DNA from: Geomicrobium sediminis
GTDB taxonomy: Bacteria > Bacillota > Bacilli > Bacillales > Marinococcaceae
Direction: 5' to 3'
Length of the DNA: 64,000 nucleotides
Assembly (NCBI RefSeq): GCF_016908595.1
Contig: NZ_JAFBEC010000002.1
Coordinates: forward strand, 62,001 to 126,000
The notes under the pieces are model-generated. The model had not been told where the DNA came from, ran no database searches, and saw only the letters and a program-made list of their open reading frames with translations. Position numbers and translations under genes: made by a program. The number at the start of each line of letters is the position of its first letter. Position 1 is the first letter of the stretch. Positions 32,445 to 40,897 of this stretch are shown piece by piece.

Positions 32445-33899
32445 ATGAAACGAAAACGCACGTTAAGCAATGATTTCGAACAAAATGTCGAGACGTTAAG
32501 CAAAGAATTACGTGTTGATAAAAACTTCGACCTCGTTCAACACAACTTTCAAATTGGTGATATCAAACTTTGTATGTTTCTCGTTGACGGCTTCGGAAAC
32601 GATTTAGCAATCATACACACATTAGAAAACCTATCACGGATCGATAACATCAAGGATAATGTGATGGCTCACCTTGAGCATCGGTTTATTCCCCAATCTG
32701 AAATTGAACGTTCAAATGACCTTGATGAAATCTTAACGAACATCCTCGCAGGTCAGAGCGCATTACTCGTTGAAGGTTATGACGAAGCACTCATGATTGA
32801 CGCAAGGGAATATCCCGTCCGTTCCCCAGAAGAACCTGATCTTGAGCGCGTTGTTCGAGGACCTCGAGACGGATTTGTAGAAACCCTCGTTTTTAACAGT
32901 GCACTCATTCGAAGACGATTGCGAGACCCTTCGTTAATTATGGAACATGTGCAAGTTGGAACCCGCTCAAAAACTGACATTGTGATCGGTTATATTAGCT
33001 CAGTTGCAGATCCAGAAATTGCTAAGCGATTAAAAAAGAAATTAAAATCCGTCAATATTGATGGACTCACAATGGGTGAAAAAACCCTTGAAGAATTTCT
33101 GTTCAAAGAATCGCTTTCTCCTTATCCGCGAGTTCGCTACACAGAGCGACCTGACACTGCAGCCACTCACATGTTAGAAGGTCATGTCATTATCATTACC
33201 GACGGCTCCCCAAGTGTCATGATCTTCCCGACAACCTATTGGCATCATATGCAACATGCGGAAGAATACCGGCAAGAACCGATCGTCGGTGCGTTTTTGC
33301 GCTGGGTACGAATTATCGCCGTATTTTTTTCGATCTTTTTATTACCCGGTTGGTTTCTTCTTGAAGAATATGCAGCACTCGGACCGACAGCTTGGGATTT
33401 CATTGGGGTAAGTGATGACTTTACAATTCCCATTTTTGTCCAAGTCTTAATCGCTGAGTTCGGCTTAGAAGTGCTCCGTATGGCAGCAATTCATACGCCA
33501 AATGCGTTAGCAACAGCACTCGGTCTCGTTGCTGCGATTCTAATCAGTGAAATTGCCATTGAAGTCGGTGTTTTCACAGGGGAAGTCGTTCTCTATACGG
33601 CTGTCGTAGCGATGGCAGGCTATGCAACGCCAAGTTATGAGATGGGCTTATGTAACCGAATTATTCGCCTCGTTTTAGTGTTTAGTGTCGGGTTCTTTGG
33701 TCCGATTGGATTTATGATTGCTTGCATGTTCTTCTTAATTACACTCGTCAAAACGAAGACATTAAACACTCCTTATATGTGGCCTTTTCTACCTTTTAAC
33801 GCACGTGCTGCTGTTGACTTCTTATTCCGAATTCCACAGCCATACAAAAACAACCGACCATCGATCGTTAATCCAATGGATAAAAAACGACAATCCTAA
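32445..33899 (+). CDS. GerA-family spore germination protein (A subunit)
   Basis: A 484-aa GerAA-type protein. The soluble N-terminal part (about 1-290) has SALLVEGYDEALMIDAREYP, REPDLERV-like PEEPDLERVVRGPRDGFVE and LIRRRLRDPSL; five membrane segments follow (about 290-455) with PNALATALGLVAAILI. GerAA proteins sit in the spore inner membrane and form germinant-gated ion channels with B and C subunits. No gerB or gerC gene is adjacent, so it is an orphan A subunit, or works like SpoVAF. AAGGAGG precedes ATG 32445; the open frame upstream to 32247 runs through the promoter and riboswitch DNA and is rejected. Confidence 0.9.
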   Translation: MKRKRTLSNDFEQNVETLSKELRVDKNFDLVQHNFQIGDIKLCMFLVDGFGNDLAIIHTLENLSRIDNIKDNVMAHLEHRFIPQSEIERSNDLDEILTNILAGQSALLVEGYDEALMIDAREYPVRSPEEPDLERVVRGPRDGFVETLVFNSALIRRRLRDPSLIMEHVQVGTRSKTDIVIGYISSVADPEIAKRLKKKLKSVNIDGLTMGEKTLEEFLFKESLSPYPRVRYTERPDTAATHMLEGHVIIITDGSPSVMIFPTTYWHHMQHAEEYRQEPIVGAFLRWVRIIAVFFSIFLLPGWFLLEEYAALGPTAWDFIGVSDDFTIPIFVQVLIAEFGLEVLRMAAIHTPNALATALGLVAAILISEIAIEVGVFTGEVVLYTAVVAMAGYATPSYEMGLCNRIIRLVLVFSVGFFGPIGFMIACMFFLITLVKTKTLNTPYMWPFLPFNARAAVDFLFRIPQPYKNNRPSIVNPMDKKRQS

Positions 33900-33900
33900 A

Positions 33901-33930
33901 CAAAACGAGCTGACTATACAGCTCGTTTTG
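33901..33930. terminator. Bidirectional terminator between gerA and aldehyde dehydrogenase
   Basis: CAAAACGAGCTG and CAGCTCGTTTTG form a 12-bp perfect stem with a 6-nt loop between two converging genes. The arms provide A- and T-rich ends for both strands. Confidence 0.85.
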
Positions 33931-33939
33931 TTCGTTCAT

Positions 33940-35382
33940 CTACTGTTTGTTTCGATCGTATTGCAAATAAGCCACCGTCGTCGCTAAATAATCTTCAAAC
34001 CCATACTTACCGTCAGCACCGCCAACACCAGATTTTCTCCAACCGGCATGATAACCATGAATTGCTTCATCATGCTCACGATTCACATAAACTTCTCCGA
34101 AGTTAAGCTCATTGATCGCTCGCATCATTTCATTGTAATCATTCGTAAATATTGAAGAAGATAGGCCATACTCAGAGTCATTTGCCCAATCAATGACTTG
34201 ATCTAACGTTTCATAGGACGTAATCGGAAGGACTGGTCCAAAGATCTCTTCTGTCATGATCTTCATCTCATGCTTCGCATTTGTAATCACCGTCGGTTCA
34301 AAGAAGAATCCTTTGCGATCTGTAACTGCTTGTCCACCGACAACAATCGTTGCGCCTTCATCTTTCGCTTCTTGAACTGCAGAAACAACATCATCCAATT
34401 GATCTTGACTAATGAGTGGTCCCATTTCAACGGACGAATCTTTTAACGGATCACCATACTTCACTGCTTTCATACGGTCTGCCATTTTCTCATTAAACGT
34501 GTCAATAACACTCTCTTGAACGTAGACGCGCTCAGCGTTCGTACATACTTGACCAGTATTAACAATTCTAGATTGCACAATATGCTCAACCGCTTCATCG
34601 ATGTCAGCATTTTGTGTAACGATGACAGGAGCTTTACCACCTAATTCAAGGTTCACTTTCTTTACGTTGGTAGCTGCGGCTTCCATCACTTTAGAACCTG
34701 CTGGGAAGCTTCCTGTCATCGTGACGAGACTCACTTTCTCATGAGCTGCAATTGCATTACCGACCTCTGAACCTGAGCCTGGCACGAGTTGAAACAACCC
34801 TGGCGCTAAACCTAATTCATGTACGAGTTCTGCAAATTTATAAGCAGTTAGTGGCGTTTCTGTACTCGGTTTGATGACAACTGAACAGCCTGCTACAAGA
34901 GGTGGAATGACCTTTCTTAGCATTACAAATACCGGGAAGTTCCAAGGAACAATGCCACCTACAACACCGATCGGCTTCTTCAAAACGAGAAGCATCTCGT
35001 TTTCTCGTTCACTAGGTAGCGTGTCACCTTCCATACGTAATCCGAAGCCTGCCATATAGTGACAATACTGTATGGACTTGTCGATCTCACCTCGTGCATA
35101 AGCCATCGTTTTCCCTTGTTCTTGCACGAGCAAACGAATCCATTCTTCTTTATCTCGTTCAATAGCCTCGCCGATTTTCCTTGCAACTTCCGCACGCGTA
35201 GCACCTGACTCTTTTGCCCATTTTTTTTGCGCGGTAAAGGCACCATCGACCGCTCGATCAACATCCTCTTTCGTTCCTTTCGGCACTTCACCAATGACTT
35301 CTTCTGTTGCCGGATTTAAAACCGTGATTATTTCATTTGATGTACTTTCTACCCAATCGCCATTTATATATAGTTTATTCAT
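33940..35382 (-). CDS. Aldehyde dehydrogenase (AldA-like)
   Basis: A 480-aa NAD(P)-dependent aldehyde dehydrogenase. Conserved features are PWNFP at about 146-150, the general-base Glu246 in LELGGKAP, the nucleophile Cys280 in NTGQVCTNAERV, and EIFGPVLPI near residue 385. The sequence is close in style to lactaldehyde/glycolaldehyde dehydrogenase AldA, but substrate range is broad in this family. ATG 35382 has AAGGAAG nine bases upstream; the longer frame to 35442 has no signal. It is transcribed alone. Confidence 0.93.
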   Translation of the reverse strand: MNKLYINGDWVESTSNEIITVLNPATEEVIGEVPKGTKEDVDRAVDGAFTAQKKWAKESGATRAEVARKIGEAIERDKEEWIRLLVQEQGKTMAYARGEIDKSIQYCHYMAGFGLRMEGDTLPSERENEMLLVLKKPIGVVGGIVPWNFPVFVMLRKVIPPLVAGCSVVIKPSTETPLTAYKFAELVHELGLAPGLFQLVPGSGSEVGNAIAAHEKVSLVTMTGSFPAGSKVMEAAATNVKKVNLELGGKAPVIVTQNADIDEAVEHIVQSRIVNTGQVCTNAERVYVQESVIDTFNEKMADRMKAVKYGDPLKDSSVEMGPLISQDQLDDVVSAVQEAKDEGATIVVGGQAVTDRKGFFFEPTVITNAKHEMKIMTEEIFGPVLPITSYETLDQVIDWANDSEYGLSSSIFTNDYNEMMRAINELNFGEVYVNREHDEAIHGYHAGWRKSGVGGADGKYGFEDYLATTVAYLQYDRNKQ

Positions 35383-35496
35383 GATTTGCCACTTCCTTTC
35401 ATGCCCTTCTTTTTCCCGATAGAAGAAACTTTTACACATCAAATGTGGAAATGCTATAGTTAACCTAGCACGTTAGAAATGAGGATGCATGTAACC

Positions 35497-36141
35497 ATGA
35501 ATGAACTACAAAAGCTACACAGTACAAAACGCTTTACGATTGTCCTCTTGTTGATTACATCGCTTTTCGCTTTACTCACAGCGATTGTTGGCATCTATGA
35601 GTACACATCACTTCAATCTCTTCCTTCAGAAAATCGTGCGGAATCGATTCCTCACGATTTGAGAGAAACACTCGGACAAATGACGTTGTTCGTCATTTTT
35701 CCTCGACTCGTATTATTTCTCATAACAGCGGTCGTATTTTTGCGTTGGACATACTTACTATTTAATGTAGCAAAGAAGAACCTTGAAGACGGGGAAGTGA
35801 ACAACGCCGGTTGGATCGTTTCTTTTTTCATTATCCCGTTCATGAACTTCTTCTTGCCACTGCTTGCATTTCTCGATCTTTCAAAGAAAATGGCAATTAA
35901 GCAACTCGGAGAAAAAGATAAGAAGCAAAATTATCTCATTATCTTTTGGTGGGTGTTTTTCCTTTTCTCTATGTTGATGACGATGTCAAGTGGGTTCTTC
36001 ACCGTCGAGAATGCAACGATTAGCATGATTCAAAATGATGCACTCACAACAAGCTTGTCTGAGTTCACCTTGTTTATTGCAGGAATCTTAGCCATCTTTG
36101 TTGTTCGCAACTTAACGAACCAACAATCTAATCGCACGTAG
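35497..36141 (+). CDS. DUF4328-like membrane protein
   Basis: A protein of about 214 aa with four or five membrane segments. The core FLRWTYLLFNVAKKNLEDGE, then NNAGWIVSFFIIPFMNFFLP, matches the DUF4328 pattern of Trp-x-x-Arg and a glycine-tryptophan turn before a Pro-x-Met-Asn helix. Function unknown. Starts at 35479, 35485 and 35497 are in frame; GAGG at 35481-35484 is usable only by ATG 35497, although the 12-base spacing is long. An SDR gene follows after 12 bp. Confidence 0.75.
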   Translation: MNELQKLHSTKRFTIVLLLITSLFALLTAIVGIYEYTSLQSLPSENRAESIPHDLRETLGQMTLFVIFPRLVLFLITAVVFLRWTYLLFNVAKKNLEDGEVNNAGWIVSFFIIPFMNFFLPLLAFLDLSKKMAIKQLGEKDKKQNYLIIFWWVFFLFSMLMTMSSGFFTVENATISMIQNDALTTSLSEFTLFIAGILAIFVVRNLTNQQSNRT

Positions 36142-36153
36142 GGGGAATTTACG

Positions 36154-36879
36154 ATGAAACACGTGATCATTACTGGCGCATCAAAAGGACTCGGCTTTGC
36201 ACTTGCAAAACAATACGTAGAAGAAGGTGCTGTCGTCCATACGCTCTCTCGCTCTGAAGTCTCACTTAAAGACGTGAATGCTTACCAAGTTGACATCGGT
36301 CAGTTAGATCAATTAGAGCGCGTCATGACGATGATTTTTGAGCAACTTCAAGGCAACGCTACAGAGCTTTTACTCATTAACAATGCAGGGGTCGTTGAAC
36401 CTGTCGGTCGCGTCGGTTCTCTACAAAATGAAGACATCACAAGCCATTTCACCGTGAATTTAACGGCACCTGTTATTTTGGCGAACCTGTTCGTGAAACT
36501 TAGTGAATCCTATTTAGTACCAAAAACTGTCCTCAATATCAGCTCTGGTGCTGGAAGAAGTCCTATGGACGGCTGGAATGTTTATTGTAGCGGGAAGTCT
36601 GGTCTGGATATGTTCACGAAAACAGCTGCGGTTGAACAAGAAGAAGCCACATACCCGATTCGTTTTTATTCCTTAGCACCGGGAATTATCGATACGAATA
36701 TGCAATCAACGATTCGCAGTGCAGATCAAAGTCGTTTTAAACATGTTGATAAATTTAAGGCATATAAAGAAGATGGTAATCTTGTAAAACCTGAAGTTGT
36801 GAGTGACCGCATCATTCATGGTGTTCTAAAAGACTCCCATGAAAATGGCGCATTGCTAAGCATCCGTGATTACCTATAA
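36154..36879 (+). CDS. Short-chain dehydrogenase (YueD-like benzil/sepiapterin reductase)
   Basis: A 241-aa classical SDR. The NADP-binding motif TGASKGLGFALA is at about 6-17, NNAG at about 74-77, the catalytic Ser in NISSGAGRSP, and YCSGK with Tyr and Lys at about 146-150. PMDGWNVYCSGKSGLDMF and the length agree with the (S)-benzoin-forming benzil reductase group. It reduces a carbonyl with NADPH; the natural substrate is not known. GGGGG upstream of the ATG acts as ribosome-binding site. Confidence 0.88.
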   Translation: MKHVIITGASKGLGFALAKQYVEEGAVVHTLSRSEVSLKDVNAYQVDIGQLDQLERVMTMIFEQLQGNATELLLINNAGVVEPVGRVGSLQNEDITSHFTVNLTAPVILANLFVKLSESYLVPKTVLNISSGAGRSPMDGWNVYCSGKSGLDMFTKTAAVEQEEATYPIRFYSLAPGIIDTNMQSTIRSADQSRFKHVDKFKAYKEDGNLVKPEVVSDRIIHGVLKDSHENGALLSIRDYL

Positions 36880-36883
36880 AAAT

Positions 36884-36925
36884 AAAAGATTGAGCTAGGC
36901 ACGTAATGCCTGCTCAATCTTTTTT
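36884..36925. terminator. Bidirectional terminator
   Basis: AAAAGATTGAGC and GCTCAATCTTTT (12 bp) continue through AGGCA/TGCCT with a one-base bulge. The T-tract is good for the plus strand and the A-run on the left serves the minus strand. It overlaps the stop of the convergent small gene. Confidence 0.92.
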
Positions 36926-37147
36926 ATTTTTACGTTCTCGTCGTATAAGGAAATACAACGTAATCGCAGCAAGAATCATTGCCCCAACCATCGATGAGAT
37001 ATTTGCTACAATATAAGGAATCGTACCATCTTCTTCATTATTTCCTTGCGCTGTAAATTCGGTCAATTCGTTTGCATAAGCGTCAAACGAAGGAAGTAGT
37101 AGAAACAATATAGCTACACTACTTACTAAAATGAATACTTGTTTCAA
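36914..37147 (-). CDS. Small secreted or membrane protein, unknown function
   Basis: A 77-aa protein with an N-terminal signal sequence ending near FDAYANE, an acidic polar stretch and one membrane helix (about 46-68) before a basic tail RRERKNKKD. The likely topology is outside-facing N-terminus with cytoplasmic tail. The start is TTG 37147, with AGGGGT eight bases upstream. I recognise no family. Confidence 0.65.
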   Translation of the reverse strand: MKQVFILVSSVAILFLLLPSFDAYANELTEFTAQGNNEEDGTIPYIVANISSMVGAMILAAITLYFLIRRERKNKKD

Positions 37148-37216
37148 CGTATGGCACCCCTGTTCGTGGAATCTCTTCTCATTTTAAACGCTAAACATTG
37201 CTTCCACATACTGAAA

Positions 37217-37771
37217 TTATGAATGTGTGATGACAAAGTGCAACTTTGCTCCCTCGATTTCTTCATTGCAATAAGAATGAATACGATCACCATCAAAACG
37301 AATGCTATCATACGTTTCCAGTTGATACGTTCGATCTTCTACTTTAATTGTAATCCGCCCATCTAGTACCGTTACGCATTCAACGACGCCTTCACGGTGA
37401 GGTTCAGATTGGTACATGCTATTTGCTTTGATATAGCCTTGGTACACTTCTGTGTTTTTCGTTTGGAACAAAAGCTCTGCGGTAAAATCTTCTTGTACAC
37501 TTGATAACGTAAACGACCCACCTCGTTTTACAACTTCTCCTTCTTCTTGTTCTTGCAATAAGCTAGCAATCGGTAGCTGTAAGGCATTTGCAATCTTCCA
37601 AACGACTGCAAGCGTTGGATTACCTTCGCCTTTTTCTATTTTTAATAGCGTTAATTTACTAATACCTATTTCTTTTGCCATCATTTCCATACTTACTTTA
37701 CGTGAGGTTCTAACTTTTCGAATCGATTCGCCGAGTTTTCTTGATAAATGTTCTGCTCGCTGATCGTCCAT
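37217..37771 (-). CDS. XRE-cupin transcriptional regulator
   Basis: A 184-aa regulator. The helix-turn-helix lies at about 12-68 (KVSMEMMAKEIGISKLTLLKIEKGE) and a cupin domain at about 105-180 with EPHREGVVECVTVLDGRI. Such proteins bind small ligands in the cupin barrel. It is divergent from azlCD, the usual arrangement for local control of that exporter, and probably regulates it. TTGGAG is six bases before the ATG. Confidence 0.9.
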   Translation of the reverse strand: MDDQRAEHLSRKLGESIRKVRTSRKVSMEMMAKEIGISKLTLLKIEKGEGNPTLAVVWKIANALQLPIASLLQEQEEGEVVKRGGSFTLSSVQEDFTAELLFQTKNTEVYQGYIKANSMYQSEPHREGVVECVTVLDGRITIKVEDRTYQLETYDSIRFDGDRIHSYCNEEIEGAKLHFVITHS

Positions 37772-37857
37772 TGTCTACTCCAACCTAAGATTTATAGTTT
37801 TATGTTCAATTTTCAGTATACCATAATGCTTTAAGTTATATTACAATTAACTAAAAG

Positions 37858-37871
37858 TATATTATAATATA
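37858..37871. promoter_or_regulatory. 14-bp palindrome before azlC, with TATAAT inside
   Basis: TATATTATAATATA is a perfect palindrome directly before the azlC ribosome-binding site and contains a -10-like TATAAT. It may be both promoter and operator for the divergent XRE-cupin regulator. In such AT-rich DNA the palindrome could also be chance. Confidence 0.35.
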
Positions 37872-37886
37872 TAAGGAGGGTGTTTT

Positions 37887-38564
37887 TTGACGTCTTACTT
37901 TCGATATGGCATCATCATCGCTTTACCTTTAGCGCTCGCCATTGCAACCTATGGGGTGTCTTACGGTGTACTTGCGATTGGAGCTGGGATGAGTTACTTT
38001 GAAGCAATTCTCATGTCGATCCTCGTATTTTCAGGCTCCGTACAGCTCGTTGCTGTTGCTATGATAGCTTCTGGCGCATCGTTTATGAACCTAGTGATTG
38101 CAACATCGCTTTTGAATTTACGGAATCTTCTATATGGCGCAGCCCTTTCTGATGGATTTCACCAACTCAAACGTTCGACTCGCTTTCTTTATGCATTTGG
38201 GATTAATGATGAGTCGTTCGTACTTAGCACGAGTAAATTTAAAGAGATTGGTCCTGCTCCACGCTTTTTCCTCGGAGCAGCAATTACGTTTTATGTGAGC
38301 TGGCTTTTGTCATCAATCGTTGGTGCAAGTCTAGGAAATGTCATTGATCCCGTCGCTTATGGATTAGATTTAGCTTTCCCTGTAACATTTGCCGCCTTGC
38401 TCGTGCAATCGATAACCAATTATCCGGCTTTTGCAACAATGGGGCTTGCGGTTTTACTCACCATTAGTCTCGAAGTACTATTTCCAACGAATCAATTCAC
38501 AATCATAATTGTAGGAATTGTCGCACCTTTCCTTGGACTATTCCTTTCTAGGAAAGGACGATAA
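37887..38564 (+). CDS. azlC: Branched-chain amino acid exporter, large subunit AzlC
   Basis: A 225-aa membrane protein of the AzlC family. GVSYGVLAIGAGMSYFEAIL and SGSVQLVAVAMIASGAS with NLRNLLYGAAL are the family signatures, and there are six or seven membrane segments. With AzlD it exports branched-chain or related amino acids. The start is TTG 37887, six bases after AAGGAGGG. The azlD gene follows at once. Confidence 0.92.
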   Translation: MTSYFRYGIIIALPLALAIATYGVSYGVLAIGAGMSYFEAILMSILVFSGSVQLVAVAMIASGASFMNLVIATSLLNLRNLLYGAALSDGFHQLKRSTRFLYAFGINDESFVLSTSKFKEIGPAPRFFLGAAITFYVSWLLSSIVGASLGNVIDPVAYGLDLAFPVTFAALLVQSITNYPAFATMGLAVLLTISLEVLFPTNQFTIIIVGIVAPFLGLFLSRKGR

Positions 38565-38565
38565 C

Positions 38566-38886
38566 TTGACGATGAATGACACGATTCTACTCATAATTAC
38601 ACTTGCAATCATTACTTACTTGTCGCGGCTCATCGGACTGGAAGTTATGACTAAGATTCATGTTACCCCTACTATTAAAACGTATTTACAATTCGTCCCA
38701 ATTAGCATCATTACAGCTCTTGTCGTCATACAAATTATGACTCCTGAAGGAGGCTTAACATATGTCTCCATTCCAATTACAGTCGCAGCAATTTCAAGTG
38801 GGCTTACGATGTTTTTCTCTAAATCCTTACTACTGTCTTTAATCATTGGAATGATCTGTGGAATCGTCACTCGAATGCTCTTCTGA
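38566..38886 (+). CDS. azlD: Branched-chain amino acid exporter, small subunit AzlD
   Basis: A protein of 104-106 aa with three or four membrane segments, starting NDTILLIITLAIITYLSRLI, typical of AzlD, the small partner of AzlC. TTG 38566 has AAAGGA seven bases upstream; ATG 38572 is two codons later but 13 bases from that site. The gene begins two bases after the azlC stop. Its stop codon lies in a terminator hairpin. Confidence 0.88.
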   Translation: MTMNDTILLIITLAIITYLSRLIGLEVMTKIHVTPTIKTYLQFVPISIITALVVIQIMTPEGGLTYVSIPITVAAISSGLTMFFSKSLLLSLIIGMICGIVTRMLF

Positions 38887-38915
38887 CAACTAGTTCTGTG
38901 CACTAGTTGTCAGAA
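38881..38915. terminator. Bidirectional terminator between azlD and CPBP gene
   Basis: TTCTGACAACTAGT and ACTAGTTGTCAGAA form a 14-bp perfect stem with a 7-nt loop. Both converging genes end inside it. Confidence 0.88.
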
Positions 38916-39508
38916 GCTTTTCCTTGCTTTTTAAGGTGATACCCTAACACACCGTTGTAAATCGCATGTGCGATAATCGGTGCGAGTAATGAAGACGTCC
39001 AATAAAACAGAAATGCAAGCCACAGACCCATAATAAAGATCGTCAGATGCATCAACGGTTTCCCTCGATATTGAGGAACATGTACAGCCATGAATAACAG
39101 TGCGTTTAACGTTAACACGAGCCACACTGGCCACACTTCAATCACTAATCCAACGAGCACACCTCGAAACAAGAACTCTTCAGCAAACCCCGCTCCTAAA
39201 CTGATCGTCAAAAGTCCCCCTGGCATTCGGACGATCTGTTCGAGCAATTCGGTCATCTCGTTTTTCGGTAACTCGGTACCTGTTAGCACCATCACCCCTG
39301 TTACAAGTAACGCCATCAAAAGCCCACTGACTAATCCGATTGCTAATGCAAGTATAATTCCGAAGTCTGATGTGTCGAACAAGTCAAGCACAAACGGTAA
39401 GACTTCTCCAAAACGAAAAACAATAATAAGAATAAAACCAACCAGAACCATGAGACCGAAGCCTTGCCAGACTGCGAATAATAACTTCCTGTCGATCGAC
39501 TCATTCAT
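38903..39508 (-). CDS. CPBP-family intramembrane glutamic endopeptidase
   Basis: A 201-aa membrane protein of the CAAX protease/bacteriocin-processing (Abi) family. All three motifs are present: E110-E111-x3-R115 in AEEFLFRG, His143 in MAVHVP, and H181-x3-N in HAIYNGVLGY. Members cleave membrane peptides or give immunity to bacteriocins; the target here is unknown. GAGGG precedes the ATG by six bases. It stands alone. Confidence 0.9.
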   Translation of the reverse strand: MNESIDRKLLFAVWQGFGLMVLVGFILIIVFRFGEVLPFVLDLFDTSDFGIILALAIGLVSGLLMALLVTGVMVLTGTELPKNEMTELLEQIVRMPGGLLTISLGAGFAEEFLFRGVLVGLVIEVWPVWLVLTLNALLFMAVHVPQYRGKPLMHLTIFIMGLWLAFLFYWTSSLLAPIIAHAIYNGVLGYHLKKQGKASDN

Positions 39509-39554
39509 TGTGATCCCTCTTTTTGTAGTTCCTTATACACGCGTATAAATTAAG

Positions 39555-39581
39555 AAAAACTGCCCCTTCACTAAGAGGCAG
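39555..39581 (-). terminator. Terminator of the ResA-like gene
   Basis: CTGCC-C-CTT pairs with AAG-A-GGCAG with one mismatch; an A-run on the left gives a minus-strand T5. The gene's stop codon is inside the hairpin. Confidence 0.8.
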
Positions 39582-40128
39582 CTGGGTCGATCATTTCCAT
39601 GAAATTCTCGACATGCTCTTGACTCATTCCGCCTTCACGCTTAAGAATCACTTCTCCATGCTCATCAATGAGAAATGTTGCAGGCAATACCCCTACACCA
39701 TAAGCGTTAAGTACGTCACGATTACTATCCTTTAAGATTGGAAAGTTTAAGCTATGTCGATTGGCAAAACGGTCGATTTGAAGTTCACTCTCACCGACGT
39801 TTACCGCTAAAATTTCAACGTCTTTGTCTTTATAATTTTGCCACTCTGCTTCCATGTAAGGCATTTCGTCTTCACATGGCGGGCAATATGTTCCCCAGAA
39901 ATTCAAGAAAACACCCTGGCCTTCATAATCAGCCAGTTCGACCACTTCTCCTTCCATATTAACGAGAGAGAAGTTCGGAGCGTCGTCTCCTTCATTTACA
40001 ATGCTTGCTTCGGCCATAAAGAAGTTCGTAACAAACACATAGCCGACTGCAGCGACAATGGAAAACAAAATGGCCGCGCGCATAAACAACCTGCGACGTT
40101 TTCGCTTTATACGGTCTTGTTTCTCCAT
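39571..40128 (-). CDS. Membrane-anchored thiol-disulfide oxidoreductase (ResA-like)
   Basis: A 185-aa thioredoxin-fold protein. A basic N-terminus and one membrane helix (about 17-37) anchor it; the outside domain has APNFSLVNMEGEVVEL and the active site WGTYC82-PP-C85, followed by EDEMP, as in ResA. ResA reduces apocytochrome c or other extracytoplasmic thiols, taking electrons from CcdA. A ccdA gene occurs elsewhere in this window (55.6 kb). GAGGTGG precedes ATG 40128; the TTG at 40140 is rejected. Confidence 0.9.
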   Translation of the reverse strand: MEKQDRIKRKRRRLFMRAAILFSIVAAVGYVFVTNFFMAEASIVNEGDDAPNFSLVNMEGEVVELADYEGQGVFLNFWGTYCPPCEDEMPYMEAEWQNYKDKDVEILAVNVGESELQIDRFANRHSLNFPILKDSNRDVLNAYGVGVLPATFLIDEHGEVILKREGGMSQEHVENFMEMIDPAAS

Positions 40129-40323
40129 AATCCACCTCAATCTTTCAAAGTCTTATTCATCGTTTAGCATCTCATATTTCATGGATTGTTATCAAGCCTT
40201 CACACTTACTGTAACAATTTCGCCTACAATTTGGTAACCACTCTGCACACTTATTCGTGTGCTAAAGAGCTATCCGCCTTCTTAAATGTTTAGTATACTA
40301 CAAAGAAAAGGGTGAAAATCATT

Positions 40324-40872
40324 ATGTCAGAAGCATTACTCGTCATCGATTTTACGATTGACTTTGTTGCTGATCACGGCAAGTTGACGTGTGGGAAACC
40401 GGGACAACAAATTGAACCTGCCATACATGCACTGATTGAGCAATTCTCTTCTGAGAAACAACTCGTCATTTACGCTGTCGATTTGCATGAAGAAAATGAT
40501 CCGTATCATCCCGAAACGAAACTGTTTCCTCCTCATAATATTAAAGGAACAGACGGACGACAACTATACGGCTCGCTTCAACAACAATATGAACAGATCA
40601 AAACACATTCACCTGTCCTCTATCTGGACAAGACGAGGTATAGTGCTTTTGCTGGAACCGACCTAGACATGCAACTACGTGCAAGAAACATAACAACCGT
40701 TCACCTTACGGGCGTATGCACCGATATTTGTGTTCTTCACACTGCCGTTGATGCGTACAATTTAGGTTATCAAATCGTCGTACATGAACAAGCTGTACAA
40801 AGCTTTAGTAGCGAAGGACATACTTTTGCACTGAATCACTTTAAAAACAGCCTCGGTGCTACCATCTTGTAA
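40324..40872 (+). CDS. pncA: Nicotinamidase / isochorismatase-family hydrolase
   Basis: A 182-aa cysteine hydrolase. The triad is D9 (LVIDFTIDF), K103 (LDKTRYSAFAGTDL) and C136 (GVCTDICVL). Metal-binding residues occur in VDLHEENDPYHPE and PPHN, and GRQLYG in place of the common E-S/T region. This combination is that of nicotinamidase, converting nicotinamide to nicotinate in NAD salvage. AAGGGTG is nine bases before ATG 40324; GTG 40312 is also in frame. Confidence 0.88.
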   Translation: MSEALLVIDFTIDFVADHGKLTCGKPGQQIEPAIHALIEQFSSEKQLVIYAVDLHEENDPYHPETKLFPPHNIKGTDGRQLYGSLQQQYEQIKTHSPVLYLDKTRYSAFAGTDLDMQLRARNITTVHLTGVCTDICVLHTAVDAYNLGYQIVVHEQAVQSFSSEGHTFALNHFKNSLGATIL

Positions 40873-40897
40873 AGACCACGCCATTGACGTGGTCTTT
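40871..40897. terminator. Bidirectional terminator after pncA
   Basis: AAAGACCACG and CGTGGTCTTT form a 10-bp stem with a 7-nt loop between converging genes. Confidence 0.8.

Noticed and set aside
39090-39548. Plus-strand frame of 152 codons antisense to the CPBP gene
   Set aside because: It mirrors a protein with all catalytic motifs; its Ser/Thr/Asn/Lys-rich composition is typical of an antisense shadow.
39533-39548. TTATACACGCGTATAA near-palindrome upstream of the CPBP gene
   Set aside because: Imperfect, and no promoter boxes or regulator relate to it.
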